NCBI GenBank assembly: GCA_038239195.1
Contig: JBBSEZ010000050.1
Coordinates: 1-32,829 of the forward strand
DNA length: 32,829 bases
Source of the DNA: JBBSEZ01 sp038239195
Lineage (GTDB): Bacteria; Planctomycetota; Planctomycetia; Gemmatales; Gemmataceae
Reading direction: 5' to 3'
Shown here: one piece after another, positions 8,401-14,660 of the stretch
Layout: every line of letters begins with the position of its first letter
How positions within the stretch are numbered: the stretch's first letter is position 1
Notes under the pieces: generated by a model
Seen by the model: the letters and a program-made list of their open reading frames with translations, nothing else
Databases searched by the model: none
What the model was told of the DNA's origin: nothing
Position numbers and translations under genes: made by a program

Positions 8401-8997
8401 TACCCCGCTTCCGAGGTCGAGGTCGAATTGCAGCTGCGCGACGGCTGGCTGGTGGCCGGGCTGGACGACCTCGGCTGGCTTTGCCGGCTCACCGCCGACC
8501 AGTTGCGGGCCTTCACCGCAGCGCTCGCCGCCCTGTACAAACTCGCGGGGATCGACCTGGTCCAGGAGCAGGTGCGCGCCAACCTGCCTCCCTCGGTGAC
8601 GTCTTTCGAGATCGATGCCAGGGGCCTGGTGCTGTACCCGGCCGAGGGCCCGCCGCTCGCGCTGAGCCCGTGGGACCGGCCCCGCGCGCGGGCCGACGAG
8701 GAACGTGCGGCGTCGCTGCCTGGCCTGGCGATCGAGCGGCTCGTGTTCGCGCGGACGCCGTTGAGCTGGGAGCAGCTCGCCGAGAGCTGGGGGAAGGACG
8801 AGGCGGGGCAGGGCCATCCGGCGCTGCCGTGCATCGGCGTGGAGCTCGTCGGCGTGGTGGGGCCCCCGGCGCCCCCCTGTGGCGACCATCAACCCGCGGC
8901 GCCTCCCCGAGAGCACGTCCTTCCAGCGCCGGCGGCAGAGCGGCCCGTCAACGGCACAAACCAGGCCGACGTCGAGAAGGAACAGGCCTCCCCTTGA
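5470..8997 (+). CDS. Large multi-pass membrane protein of unknown function (1175 aa)
   Basis: I do not recognise a named family. The first ~500 residues are soluble, helix-rich and charged. Residues ~515-860 hold about six or seven hydrophobic segments (for example GGALLLLYVLGALVKLF near 525, VLVFGVGIFLLALL near 595, FVVSILVLL and VLVLSFGVALLVINLRV around 660-695, FILFGVFFWLPDVFGFLVW near 840). A conserved-looking soluble block follows (SNRGKALAPVMVGAHGETV, then WHPARYYREQLEEVARAM). The tail after ~1110 is low-complexity and Pro/Ala-rich. The ATG follows GAAGGGGGAAC. Two other frames are also open for nearly the whole length, but this one has a natural residue composition, clean TM segments and a ribosome site. 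It looks like a planctomycete-specific inner-membrane protein; role unknown. Confidence 0.85.
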   Translation: MKVADLQKLLRAADPAAVLVSPRILERVIREACDLPTLYWNIPHPKSYVVDRQTLFRHAEQADLEIDPSQLLPSTVILLARPAAEELSGPERQVLLLKYWRALFHCEIDFALGPYRPGGPLSPEALRERIEQIGRTEFEEIRVVLEQDRNLAPNADDRTTYVEFAAVFLELTYFASNLLPNVFPGIRDYKRVEQLLGRDVDAPALFARTRLQGAPDPELRRDTRSDESDEAYWGLVRAAQRGALNGNLVRAAILRTRAARIAPAAQTGPTRLQAQQDVQALTGRLKEALELTPTEAEEWSSYLTLLLDKADQGSHPIEARLLFDLQEVCIDAEREVHTLDVVEWLVSGFRRPIKRPLPSQRMVRITKHLRNAVSRLGGVRLSDSDRAHLHRLLQTALRASEEGMRTKFGPVLIQAMQDVGLQPRNALERVAFEKIVAELLDRIINYGFLTFSDLRDAISRNQLKFPDLTGPEDFLRGDPLVLLDRRLAALLDGVYRPSEFYVRWLERFTSLKFGTALGRFVTRFVTLPFGGALLLLYVLGALVKLFVAPERYPLLESFVLLLQGPLYHPEGAPPTEAPDVVEAYLGPRWAWHYVLVFGVGIFLLALLHSRAFRQRCKAGALAVFRGLRTVFFDWPRRAMPVGWVKHFVTSGAFQLVYWYLVKPAFVVSILVLLRPDPFASFPVLVLSFGVALLVINLRVSRAASEAVSDGLSRFQVLLRAGLLQNLVHAIIQVFKFVLDMLEYLLFTVDEWLRFRGGDSRTSLVVRTILSVLWFPISYVGRFYMVVLIEPGINPLKFPISSIAAKIVYPYTYSNVALQEQLAEPLAPLMGAYLAKAFILFGVFFWLPDVFGFLVWEMKENWSLYRSNRGKALAPVMVGAHGETVRGLLQPGFHSGTIPRLYAKLREAERHAYKTRNWHPARYYREQLEEVARAMTVFVTRELIALVGQSRSWQGQAIEVGQVHLTINRIRFTLRHSAYPASEVEVELQLRDGWLVAGLDDLGWLCRLTADQLRAFTAALAALYKLAGIDLVQEQVRANLPPSVTSFEIDARGLVLYPAEGPPLALSPWDRPRARADEERAASLPGLAIERLVFARTPLSWEQLAESWGKDEAGQGHPALPCIGVELVGVVGPPAPPCGDHQPAAPPREHVLPAPAAERPVNGTNQADVEKEQASP

Positions 8998-9150
8998 GAG
9001 GATGAAGGCCATGCGTTACCGCCACGCGCCGATCGTATTCCTCACGTCGATGGATCGCTCTGAAAACTCTCGCATGCTTTTTCCGCGTTCGGCTACGGGA
9101 ACGAGCACGCCGGGATACGATAGGCCAAGGCGTTGACAGGAGGGGAAACC

Positions 9151-9951
9151 ATGCCATTTGAGCCGGAGTTAACCGTTGCCCTCGAGGCAGCGACGGCTGC
9201 GGGACGCGCCGTCCTCGACGCCTACGCGGCCTTCGAGGCGATCCCCGACGCGCGGGTGGACATCACCACGGCGGCCGACCGGGAGGCCCAGGAGATCATC
9301 CTCCAGCACGTCCGCCGGCACTTCCCCGCGGACGCCCTGTGCGCCGAGGAGCGCACGGCAACGCTCGCGGAGGTTGCCCACGGGGGCCCCCGGCTGTGGA
9401 TCGTCGATCCGATCGACGGCACGCGCGGTTTCGCACAGAAAAACGGCGAGTTCTCGGTGATGATCGCCTTCGCGGCCGAGGGAGAGATCGTCGTCGGCGT
9501 GGTGCTGGAGCCGGTGCCGGGGCTGTTGACCTACGCCGTTCGCGGCGGGGGCTGCTGGAAGCGCGACGGCGAAGGGGCCGTCGAGCTTGCGCGGGTGACG
9601 ACGACGGCCGACCTGGCCTCGGCGACGCTGGTGCAGAGCCGATCGCGCACTCCCTCGCAGCAAGTGCTGGCGCTGGCCCCGGCGCGCATCGTGCAGACGC
9701 ATTCGGCGGGAGTGAAGCTGGCGCGGGTGGCGCGCGGAGACGCCGACCTCTACGTGAACCACTACGCCAACTTCCACGACTGGGACATTGCGGCGGGGCA
9801 CGTTCTCGTCGAGGAAGCGGGCGGGACGGTGACAGGGCTAAAGGGACAGGCGATCCGGTACGGGTCGGAGGGGGCGTGGCAGCGGGTGGGGTTGCTGGCG
9901 AGCAATGGCGTGCTGCACGCAGCGGCGCTGGCGCGAATCACGTCGGTGTAG
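9151..9951 (+). CDS. cysQ: Inositol monophosphatase family protein, CysQ-like 3'(2'),5'-bisphosphate nucleotidase (266 aa)
   Basis: Metal-dependent phosphatase of the IMPase/FBPase/PAP phosphatase superfamily. Metal ligands are visible as CAEERT (E67), the signature WIVDPIDGTRGF (D86, D89), and HDWDIAAGHVLVEEAGG (D212). CysQ-type members hydrolyse phosphoadenosine phosphate from sulfate activation; others act on inositol phosphate or histidinol phosphate, and motifs alone do not separate these, so the symbol is tentative. The ATG at 9151 is preceded by AGGAGGGG; a TTG six codons upstream lies within that ribosome site and is less likely. The gene is monocistronic and convergent with the thioredoxin-TPR gene. 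A TACGAT near 9116 may be its -10 element. Confidence 0.88.
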   Translation: MPFEPELTVALEAATAAGRAVLDAYAAFEAIPDARVDITTAADREAQEIILQHVRRHFPADALCAEERTATLAEVAHGGPRLWIVDPIDGTRGFAQKNGEFSVMIAFAAEGEIVVGVVLEPVPGLLTYAVRGGGCWKRDGEGAVELARVTTTADLASATLVQSRSRTPSQQVLALAPARIVQTHSAGVKLARVARGDADLYVNHYANFHDWDIAAGHVLVEEAGGTVTGLKGQAIRYGSEGAWQRVGLLASNGVLHAAALARITSV

Positions 9952-9968
9952 GTGCGGCGAGTCGAGCG

Positions 9969-10047
9969 GGGCCCGCAGCGCCCAGCCCGTGGCCCCTGCT
10001 GAGGGATGAGGCAAGTGTCGGGCGGGCGCCGCTCGGCTCGCGGGCCC
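9969..10047. terminator. Possible bidirectional hairpin between convergent genes
   Basis: GGGCCCGC (9969-9976) can pair with GCGGGCCC (10040-10047), with further GC complementarity inside (AGCGCC with GGCGCC). It spans the gap between the converging phosphatase and thioredoxin-TPR genes and reaches the latter's stop codon. There is no U-run and the loop is long, so the terminator role is weakly supported. Confidence 0.25.
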
Positions 10048-11204
10048 TACGAGCCCCCTTCCTTCTTCGCCGCCGGTCGCGCCGGCGCCCCGCGCAGCTG
10101 CGCCAGCCGGGCCCGCGCCGTCTCCGCGAAGCGCGACGTCGGGAACGCGACCACGATCCGTTCCAGGTAGAACATCGCCTGCTGCGGCTGGCCCTTCTTG
10201 AGCCAGCCGTCGGCCAGCGCCAGGTACAGCACGCTCAGCCGGTCGGCGAGCTGGTCGGCCGCCTTCTTCGTCCACTCGGGGTTGTCCTTGATCTCGGCGG
10301 CCAGTTCTCGCGCCCGGGCCGCCTCGGGCAGGTCGGCGTACTGGTTGGCCAGCTCCTCGCAGCGGTCGAGGCAGCACAGGAATTGTTGGGCGCGATAGTC
10401 CGCCCGCGCCTGCGCCAGCAGGTCGCGCGCTTGCTTGCCGCGCTGCGAGGCCCCGCTGTCGCCCTTGCTGGTGAGCGTGGCGTGCAGGCGCTTGCCCTCG
10501 TGCGAGGCCTGGGTGCCGGGGTAGGCCCTGGCGAGCTCGTTGAGCGCCTCCAGCGCCTCGCGGTCCTTGCCCTTGTCGGCGAGCTCCTTGGCGCGGCCCC
10601 AGCGCTCCCGGGCCTGCTTCTCCAGCTCCTCGATCATCTTCCGCGCCCGCCCCTGGATCGGGCGGTCCTTGCCGTCCTCGACGATGCCCTTGAGCAGCGA
10701 CAGGGCCCGCGCGTAGTTGGCCGCGGTGACCGCCTTGCCCGCGTCGGCGAAGTCGCGCACCATCCAGTCGGGGGCGGCCACGGCCGTCAGCACTTTGATC
10801 AGCTTCTCCTTGAGCGCGGGCGGCTCGAGGAAGCCTTCCTGGTAATCGACGATCTTGCCGTCGGGGCTGCCGAACACCAGGGTCGGATAGCTCTGGATTC
10901 GCAGCGCCTGAGCGAGCTGCGGCGCTCGGTCGGCGTCCACCTTGAGCGGGACGAAGCGCTCGTTGAGCAGGGCAACGATGGCGGGGTTGTTGAAGGTGCG
11001 GGCGTCGAGCTGCTTGCACCAGAAACACGACTCGGTGCCGATGTCGATCAGCAGGGGCCGGCCCTTGGCGCTGGCCTCGAGCCGGGCCTTGTTGTAGTCG
11101 GTGCGCCAGGCCACGGCGGGCTCGTCGGCCCGAGCGACGCCGACGAGGAGGGCCAGCACGACGCAGCCGGGGGCCACACTTCGAGTGAGCGTGCGGATCT
11201 TCAT
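10047..11204 (-). CDS. Secreted thioredoxin-fold protein with TPR-like C-terminus (385 aa)
   Basis: An N-terminal signal peptide (VVLALLVGVARA, cleavage near residue 26) precedes a thioredoxin-like domain of the DUF255/thioredoxin_7 type: KGRPLLIDIGTESCFWCK carries a C60-x-x-C63 pair, and QSYPTLVF supplies the cis-proline P107. From ~155 on the chain is alpha-helical with TPR-like character (ARALSLLKGIVEDGKDRP; QAMFYLERIVVAFPTSRFAETARARLAQL). It ends in a basic Ala/Pro-rich tail. The likely role is thiol-disulfide exchange in the periplasm, partner unknown. It follows xerC by 48 nt on the same strand and may be cotranscribed with it, though no functional link is apparent. Confidence 0.87.
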   Translation of the reverse strand: MKIRTLTRSVAPGCVVLALLVGVARADEPAVAWRTDYNKARLEASAKGRPLLIDIGTESCFWCKQLDARTFNNPAIVALLNERFVPLKVDADRAPQLAQALRIQSYPTLVFGSPDGKIVDYQEGFLEPPALKEKLIKVLTAVAAPDWMVRDFADAGKAVTAANYARALSLLKGIVEDGKDRPIQGRARKMIEELEKQARERWGRAKELADKGKDREALEALNELARAYPGTQASHEGKRLHATLTSKGDSGASQRGKQARDLLAQARADYRAQQFLCCLDRCEELANQYADLPEAARARELAAEIKDNPEWTKKAADQLADRLSVLYLALADGWLKKGQPQQAMFYLERIVVAFPTSRFAETARARLAQLRGAPARPAAKKEGGS

Positions 11205-11252
11205 GCCTTCAGCTCCGTGCTGCGTTCGTTCCGCCCGCGGCGCGGGCCCGAG

Positions 11253-12149
11253 TCAGGCCCGGGGGTGGGCCTTGTGATAGCTGTCGCGCAGTCGTTGGGT
11301 GCTCACGTGCGTGTAAATCTGCGTGGTCCCCAGGCTGCGGTGCCCGAGCAACTCCTGCACGCTCCGGACGTCGGCCCCGGCGTCGAGCAAGTGGGTGGCA
11401 AAGCTGTGGCGAAGCGTGTGGGGGCTGGTGCGCGGGTCGAGCCCCGCCTGGGCGAGGTACTTCTCCAGGAGCCGACCCACGCTCCGCGAGGTCAGCCGGG
11501 TGCCGTTCTTGTTCAAGAAAAGCGCCGGCTGGGACGCGGCGCGAGCCCCGGCAAGTGCCCCGCGATCCGGCAGCCAGAGCCCCACCGCGGCCGTTGCCGG
11601 CGGGCCGAGCAGGGCCAGCCGTTCGCGCTTCCCCTTGCCGCGCACCGTGGCCAGGCCCTCGTCGAGGTCCACGTCCACGACGTCGAGCCCGGTGAGCTCG
11701 CCGACGCGCAGCCCGGCGGAGTAGAGCGTTTCGAGCAGGGCCCGGTCGCGCCGCCCGAGCGGGTTGTCGCCGGGGGGGGCTTCGAGCAAGCGCGCCACGT
11801 CCTCGCGGCTGAGAAAGTGGGGGAGGTTCTTGTCGGGCCGCGGCCCGCGCAGGCCCACGGCCGGGCTGGACGCCAACGTCCCCTGCCGGCACAGGAAGCG
11901 GCACCACGAACGGAGGGCGGCCAGGTGGCGTGCGATGGTGCTCTTGGCATAGCCTTGTTCGCTCAGCCACGCCACGTGCGCTCGCAGCAGGCGGGAGGTC
12001 AACTGGGCCGGGCGGGGGGCCCCGCCCAGCTTCTCGCGAAAAAACGTTAGCGCCTGGGTGAGGTCCTCGCGGTAGGACTTCACCGTGTGGGCCGAGGCGT
12101 TCTTCTCGAGGCCCAGGTGGCGCAGGAACTCGGCGAGGGCTTCTTGCAT
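11253..12149 (-). CDS. xerC: Tyrosine recombinase XerC/XerD (298 aa)
   Basis: Site-specific recombinase that resolves chromosome dimers at dif together with a partner. The N-terminal SAM-like core-binding domain (1-105; NASAHTVKSYREDL) and catalytic domain are complete. Active-site residues are R148 (SAGLRVGEL), K172 (RGKGKRER), H244 and R247 (SPHTLRHSFATHLL), H270 (LLGHRSLGTTQIYTH) and Tyr279 as nucleophile. The length equals E. coli XerC/XerD. XerC is favoured over XerD on overall reading, not on a decisive residue. No phage or integron genes are nearby, so it is most likely the housekeeping enzyme rather than a mobile-element integrase. A longer overlapping open frame in another phase is a shadow. 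Confidence 0.92.
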   Translation of the reverse strand: MQEALAEFLRHLGLEKNASAHTVKSYREDLTQALTFFREKLGGAPRPAQLTSRLLRAHVAWLSEQGYAKSTIARHLAALRSWCRFLCRQGTLASSPAVGLRGPRPDKNLPHFLSREDVARLLEAPPGDNPLGRRDRALLETLYSAGLRVGELTGLDVVDVDLDEGLATVRGKGKRERLALLGPPATAAVGLWLPDRGALAGARAASQPALFLNKNGTRLTSRSVGRLLEKYLAQAGLDPRTSPHTLRHSFATHLLDAGADVRSVQELLGHRSLGTTQIYTHVSTQRLRDSYHKAHPRA

Positions 12150-12203
12150 GGGAGGCTCGTCGCGCTTGCCGCGGCGGACCGCGGCGAAACGGGTGGCGGG
12201 TGG

Positions 12204-12422
12204 TCAAAATCGTGGGGCCGAGGCGTGGGCGGGGCAGCCCTCCGCTTGCTCGTGGGCCTTTTGCGCCAGCACGGTGGCGTCGAAGAAGTTCAAGCTCAAC
12301 TGGCCGTCGGCGGCCTGGTCCTGAAACGCGGCGAGCAGGGCCGCGCGGCTGTCGTCGTCGTAGACGTAGACGTAGCGCTCGTCGCCCTTGATCAGCGCCA
12401 GCACGTTCAACTCGGGCCCCAT
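12204..12422 (-). CDS. Small conserved-looking protein upstream of xerC (72 aa)
   Basis: A 72-codon gene starting MGPELNVLALIKGDERYV, with an ideal AGGAGG ribosome site 7 nt before the ATG. The body (YVYVYDDDSRAALLAAFQDQ, then LSLNFFDATVLAQKAHEQ) has a normal protein composition and predicts a small alpha/beta domain, with a short Ala/Pro tail. Longer in-frame upstream starts would run through the repeat region and are rejected. It sits 54 nt upstream of xerC on the same strand, so the two are probably cotranscribed. Function unknown; I recall similar short proteins in planctomycetes but cannot name a family. Confidence 0.75.
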   Translation of the reverse strand: MGPELNVLALIKGDERYVYVYDDDSRAALLAAFQDQAADGQLSLNFFDATVLAQKAHEQAEGCPAHASAPRF

Positions 12423-12900
12423 CCCACACCTCCTGTTTGCTCGGGCGCCGATACACGCAAGAGGAGATATCGGCCAGGCGAGGGGGGGCGGAGCAACAGA
12501 AGTTGTCGGCACTTCCCGCGCAGCCGCCCCGGGGGCCCCCTGTCGGCGCCCCAGACGCGCCAGTTTGCCAGGAGGGGCACGCGCAGGGCCTATCCGGGAA
12601 CGGGAGGGAGAAGTCCCGGCCGGTCGCTTGACGATCCGGGCGCGGGCACAGAAGAATTTGAACAGAAGGCAACGAAGGCAACGAAGGCAACGAAGAAAGT
12701 AGAGGAGGAAGGGGCCCGTGCCCACGCTGCACGTCGCGAGCGCAAGGGGCGGGAGGAGAAAGGCCGCCCTATCTTCTCCGCTTCTTCCTTCCCTCTTCTT
12801 TCTTCGTTGCCTTCGTTGCCTTCGTTGCCTTCTGTTCAAATTCTTCCGCAGGCTCGGCGGAAGCCTCGCCCTCCCACACCACCGCTTCTCGGATAGCTGG
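12423..12900. other. 478-nt gene-free stretch dominated by a large inverted repeat
   Basis: Between the small gene (minus) and the bshB1 stop I see no credible gene. The 12423-12650 part is GC-rich and should carry the promoter of the small-protein/xerC operon; I find no strong hexamers. The rest is taken up by the 49-bp inverted repeat and its 98-nt loop. Confidence 0.7.
12651..12846. repeat. Perfect 49-bp inverted repeat built from 9-bp tandem units
   Basis: Left arm 12651-12699 and right arm 12798-12846 are exact reverse complements over 49 nt, separated by 98 nt. Each arm reads GAAGAATTTGAACAG followed by three tandem 9-bp units of the type AAGGCAACG, then GAAGAAAG. Complementarity continues imperfectly into the loop through purine-rich sequence (AGAGGA). 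Short open frames across it code only for repeats such as RRQRRQRR or ATKATK and are not real genes. A single-armed diverged relative lies at 31613-31650. Confidence 0.95.
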
Positions 12901-13596
12901 TCAGATCATCTCGCCCAGCCCGCGCAGGCCCACCTCTTCGCGCGAGACGAACGCCTCCCCGTAGCGGGCCCCGATGGCCCAGCCCCAGTAGCGGGCCCGA
13001 TCGCGCACGTCGTCGAGCAGGGTGGGCGGCGTGAGCGGGCGGCCCGCGATGAGCTGGGAGCGGTAACACTCCAGGGCGCGCATCTTCGTTTCGAGGTGCG
13101 CCGAAACGTCGAGGACGAACGACGGCCGCGGGTGGATGCGGAGGTGGATGGCGAAGTAGTAGAAGACCTTCTGAGGGTAACAGGGCTCGCCGGGGAGGTC
13201 GCTCTTGGTGAGCTTGGCCCAGAAGCGGGCGGCATCGACAAGGGCGCTGGCGGCGACGTGGTCGGGATGAGAGTCTTCCCAGTAGGGGGCGAAGAGGCAG
13301 CGTGGCCGAAGCTGGCGCAGGGCGCCGGCCAGCCGGGCGCGCGCCTCGAGGTCGGCCTCCAGCCTTCGGTTGGTCAGCCCGAGGTTGCCGCGCCACGTCA
13401 GCCCGAGCACGGCACTGGCTGCGTCGGTCTCGGCCTTGCGAAGCTCGGGGCTGCCGTGGGGCGTCGGCTCCCCATCCGTGAGGTCGAGGACGCCGACGCG
13501 ATGACCTTGCGAAAGCAGCAGAGAAATGGACCCGCCGGCGCCGAGCTCGGCGTCGTCGGGGTGGGGAGCGATGAAAAGATAGTCGAGCGGCGTCAC
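12901..13596 (-). CDS. bshB1: BshB1-type N-acetylglucosaminyl-malate deacetylase, PIG-L/LmbE family (231 aa)
   Basis: Zn-dependent deacetylase of the LmbE/PIG-L fold; the BshB1 branch removes acetyl from GlcNAc-malate, the second step of bacillithiol synthesis. Visible zinc and catalytic motifs are APHPDDAELG (H12, D14, D15) and EDSHPDHVAAS (H110, H113). The C-terminal YGEAFVSREEVGLRGL is typical of BshB1. The start codon is GTG, directly opening VTPLDYLFIAPHPDD, with only a modest GAGGG site upstream. No bshA or bshC is adjacent, so the pathway assignment rests on subfamily resemblance; another small-molecule deacetylase is the alternative. Confidence 0.88.
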   Translation of the reverse strand: MTPLDYLFIAPHPDDAELGAGGSISLLLSQGHRVGVLDLTDGEPTPHGSPELRKAETDAASAVLGLTWRGNLGLTNRRLEADLEARARLAGALRQLRPRCLFAPYWEDSHPDHVAASALVDAARFWAKLTKSDLPGEPCYPQKVFYYFAIHLRIHPRPSFVLDVSAHLETKMRALECYRSQLIAGRPLTPPTLLDDVRDRARYWGWAIGARYGEAFVSREEVGLRGLGEMI

Positions 13597-13848
13597 AAGG
13601 GGCCCTCGCGGAAGAACGAGAAGACGGGGCGCGGCCGCGCCGCGAACCTTGCCCTCTGGTATAGCGGCGGGGGAAGGGGAGGGACGGTTGCTTTCGGCTC
13701 ACCGGGCCCCTACCATGCGTGGTATCTCTGCGCGTTTGCCCGCAAGCGACCTCCGGTCGATCCCGTCCTGTTCGCCCAACCGCGTGCTCCACGATCTCGA
13801 ACTGGTCGCGCTCGCGCCCTCCAGGGCCCGGTTGGACACGAGGACGGC

Positions 13849-14241
13849 ATGGCCAAGAAACGCACTCCCCGACCCCAGCCCGCGAAGCCGGCGCCTGTCG
13901 TGGCGGAAGCGCGCAGTTCCATCACGGCGGAGCGCTTCTCGCGCCTGTATCGGCTGGTGCGCTATCTCGCCACAGGGGCCAAGACCCGCGAACAGCTCAC
14001 GCGCCACCTCCGCCTCGACGTGCGAGGCTTCTACCGCGACCTGGAGGCGCTGCGCGCCGCCGGCATCCTCGTGGCGCTCGCGGAAGGGCGCTACGGGCTT
14101 CTCGGGCCCCTCGACGACGTTCTCGCCCGCTTGCCCTTTCCCGACGCTCACCTGAACCTCGGCGAGGCCCGCCAACTTGCCAAGGGCCGCACCTCCGCCC
14201 ATCGCTACCTCCGCGAGCAGATCGCGCGCGCCGTCACCTGA
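13849..14241 (+). CDS. Small DeoR/HTH_11-like helix-turn-helix protein (130 aa)
   Basis: A probable DNA-binding regulator lacking an effector domain. After a basic Lys/Pro/Ala leader (~20 residues), residues ~24-85 form a winged HTH: RFSRLYRLVRYLATGAKTRE, then TRHLRLDVRGFYRDLEALRA (recognition helix) and AGILVALAEGRYGL as the wing. This resembles the N-terminal HTH of DeoR/WYL-type regulators, here without a WYL or sugar-binding domain. The remaining ~45 residues are helical (NLGEARQLAKGRTSAHRYLRE). The ATG follows GAGGA. A weak TTGCTT-17-TACCAT pair (13688-13716) could be its promoter. Target unknown. Confidence 0.8.
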   Translation: MAKKRTPRPQPAKPAPVVAEARSSITAERFSRLYRLVRYLATGAKTREQLTRHLRLDVRGFYRDLEALRAAGILVALAEGRYGLLGPLDDVLARLPFPDAHLNLGEARQLAKGRTSAHRYLREQIARAVT

Positions 14242-14251
14242 TCGCTCCGCC

Positions 14252-14292
14252 CGCTAACGAGCGTTTACGTGCGAAGTATCCTGGCGTTAGCG
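14252..14292. terminator. Possible stem-loop after the HTH gene
   Basis: CGCTAACG (14252-14259) pairs with CGTTAGCG (14285-14292) across a 25-nt loop, 10 nt after the HTH stop codon. There is no U-run, so it may be a factor-dependent or processing structure, or chance. Confidence 0.3.
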
Positions 14293-14455
14293 CTCCCCCG
14301 GACCAGCGCTGCGCGGCGGCCCGAGCTGATAGACACCTAACCTCTTGTCGCAAAGTTGGTTGCGCCGCGCCTGGATCGAACGGGACGGCTTCGGCATCGG
14401 ACGTGCAATGTCTCTCTTCCGTGAAGCAGCGTGGCAAGGCAAGAGGGAGAGTGCG

Positions 14456-14623
14456 ATGCACAACATCTTGCGGCGGTTCTGGCACGACGAGCGCGGCTCG
14501 CTGGGCATGGAATGGGCGTTCGTGACGACCGTTCTCGTTCTCGGGGGCATCACCGGCGTGGTGGCGGTGCGCCAGACCGCCCTGGCGCCGGTCGAGGCGC
14601 CGGCACTGACGAGCACGCGCTGA
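14456..14623 (+). CDS. Small pilin-like single-TM protein (55 aa)
   Basis: MHNILRRFWHDERGSLGMEW starts a 55-residue protein with a basic N-terminus, a glycine-containing DERGSLGMEWAF motif and one hydrophobic helix (FVTTVLVLGGITGVVAV), ending in a short polar tail. The layout is that of Flp/Fap-type pilins or TadE-like class III signal peptides, where cleavage falls after Gly and an acidic residue lies near +5. The ribosome site AAGAGGGAGAG supports this ATG over the upstream in-frame one at 14408. No Tad secretion genes lie in the window. Family placement is tentative; coding status fairly likely. Confidence 0.62.
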   Translation: MHNILRRFWHDERGSLGMEWAFVTTVLVLGGITGVVAVRQTALAPVEAPALTSTR

Positions 14624-14660
14624 GGTAGCTGCCGCGAGTCGAGCGGCACCCGCATGCCCC

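Noticed and set aside
5385..9012. Two additional open frames of about 1200 codons, one on each strand, over the large membrane protein
   Set aside because: Their products are Arg/Ala/Pro/Gly-rich without hydrophobic segments or motifs, and they lack ribosome sites. They arise because stop codons are rare in shadow frames of high-GC genes.
9134..9139. TTGACA as a -35 element before the phosphatase gene
   Set aside because: It lies 12-17 nt before the ATG and overlaps the ribosome site AGGAGGGG, so it cannot be the promoter of this gene.
9339..12050. 903-codon plus-strand frame over the phosphatase end, thioredoxin and xerC genes
   Set aside because: It runs in the wrong phase through one gene and antisense to two, with no motifs.
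11253..12149. xerC as an integrase of a mobile island
   Set aside because: No tRNA, attachment-like direct repeat, phage or transfer gene is seen nearby, and the protein has the length and motifs of housekeeping Xer recombinases.
12651..12700. CRISPR array suggested by the short repeats
   Set aside because: The units are 9 bp, directly abutting and without spacers, and no cas genes are present.
12718..13848. Long N-terminal extension of the HTH protein
   Set aside because: The extension reads through repeat DNA and antisense to bshB1; the good ribosome site and the natural start are at 13849.
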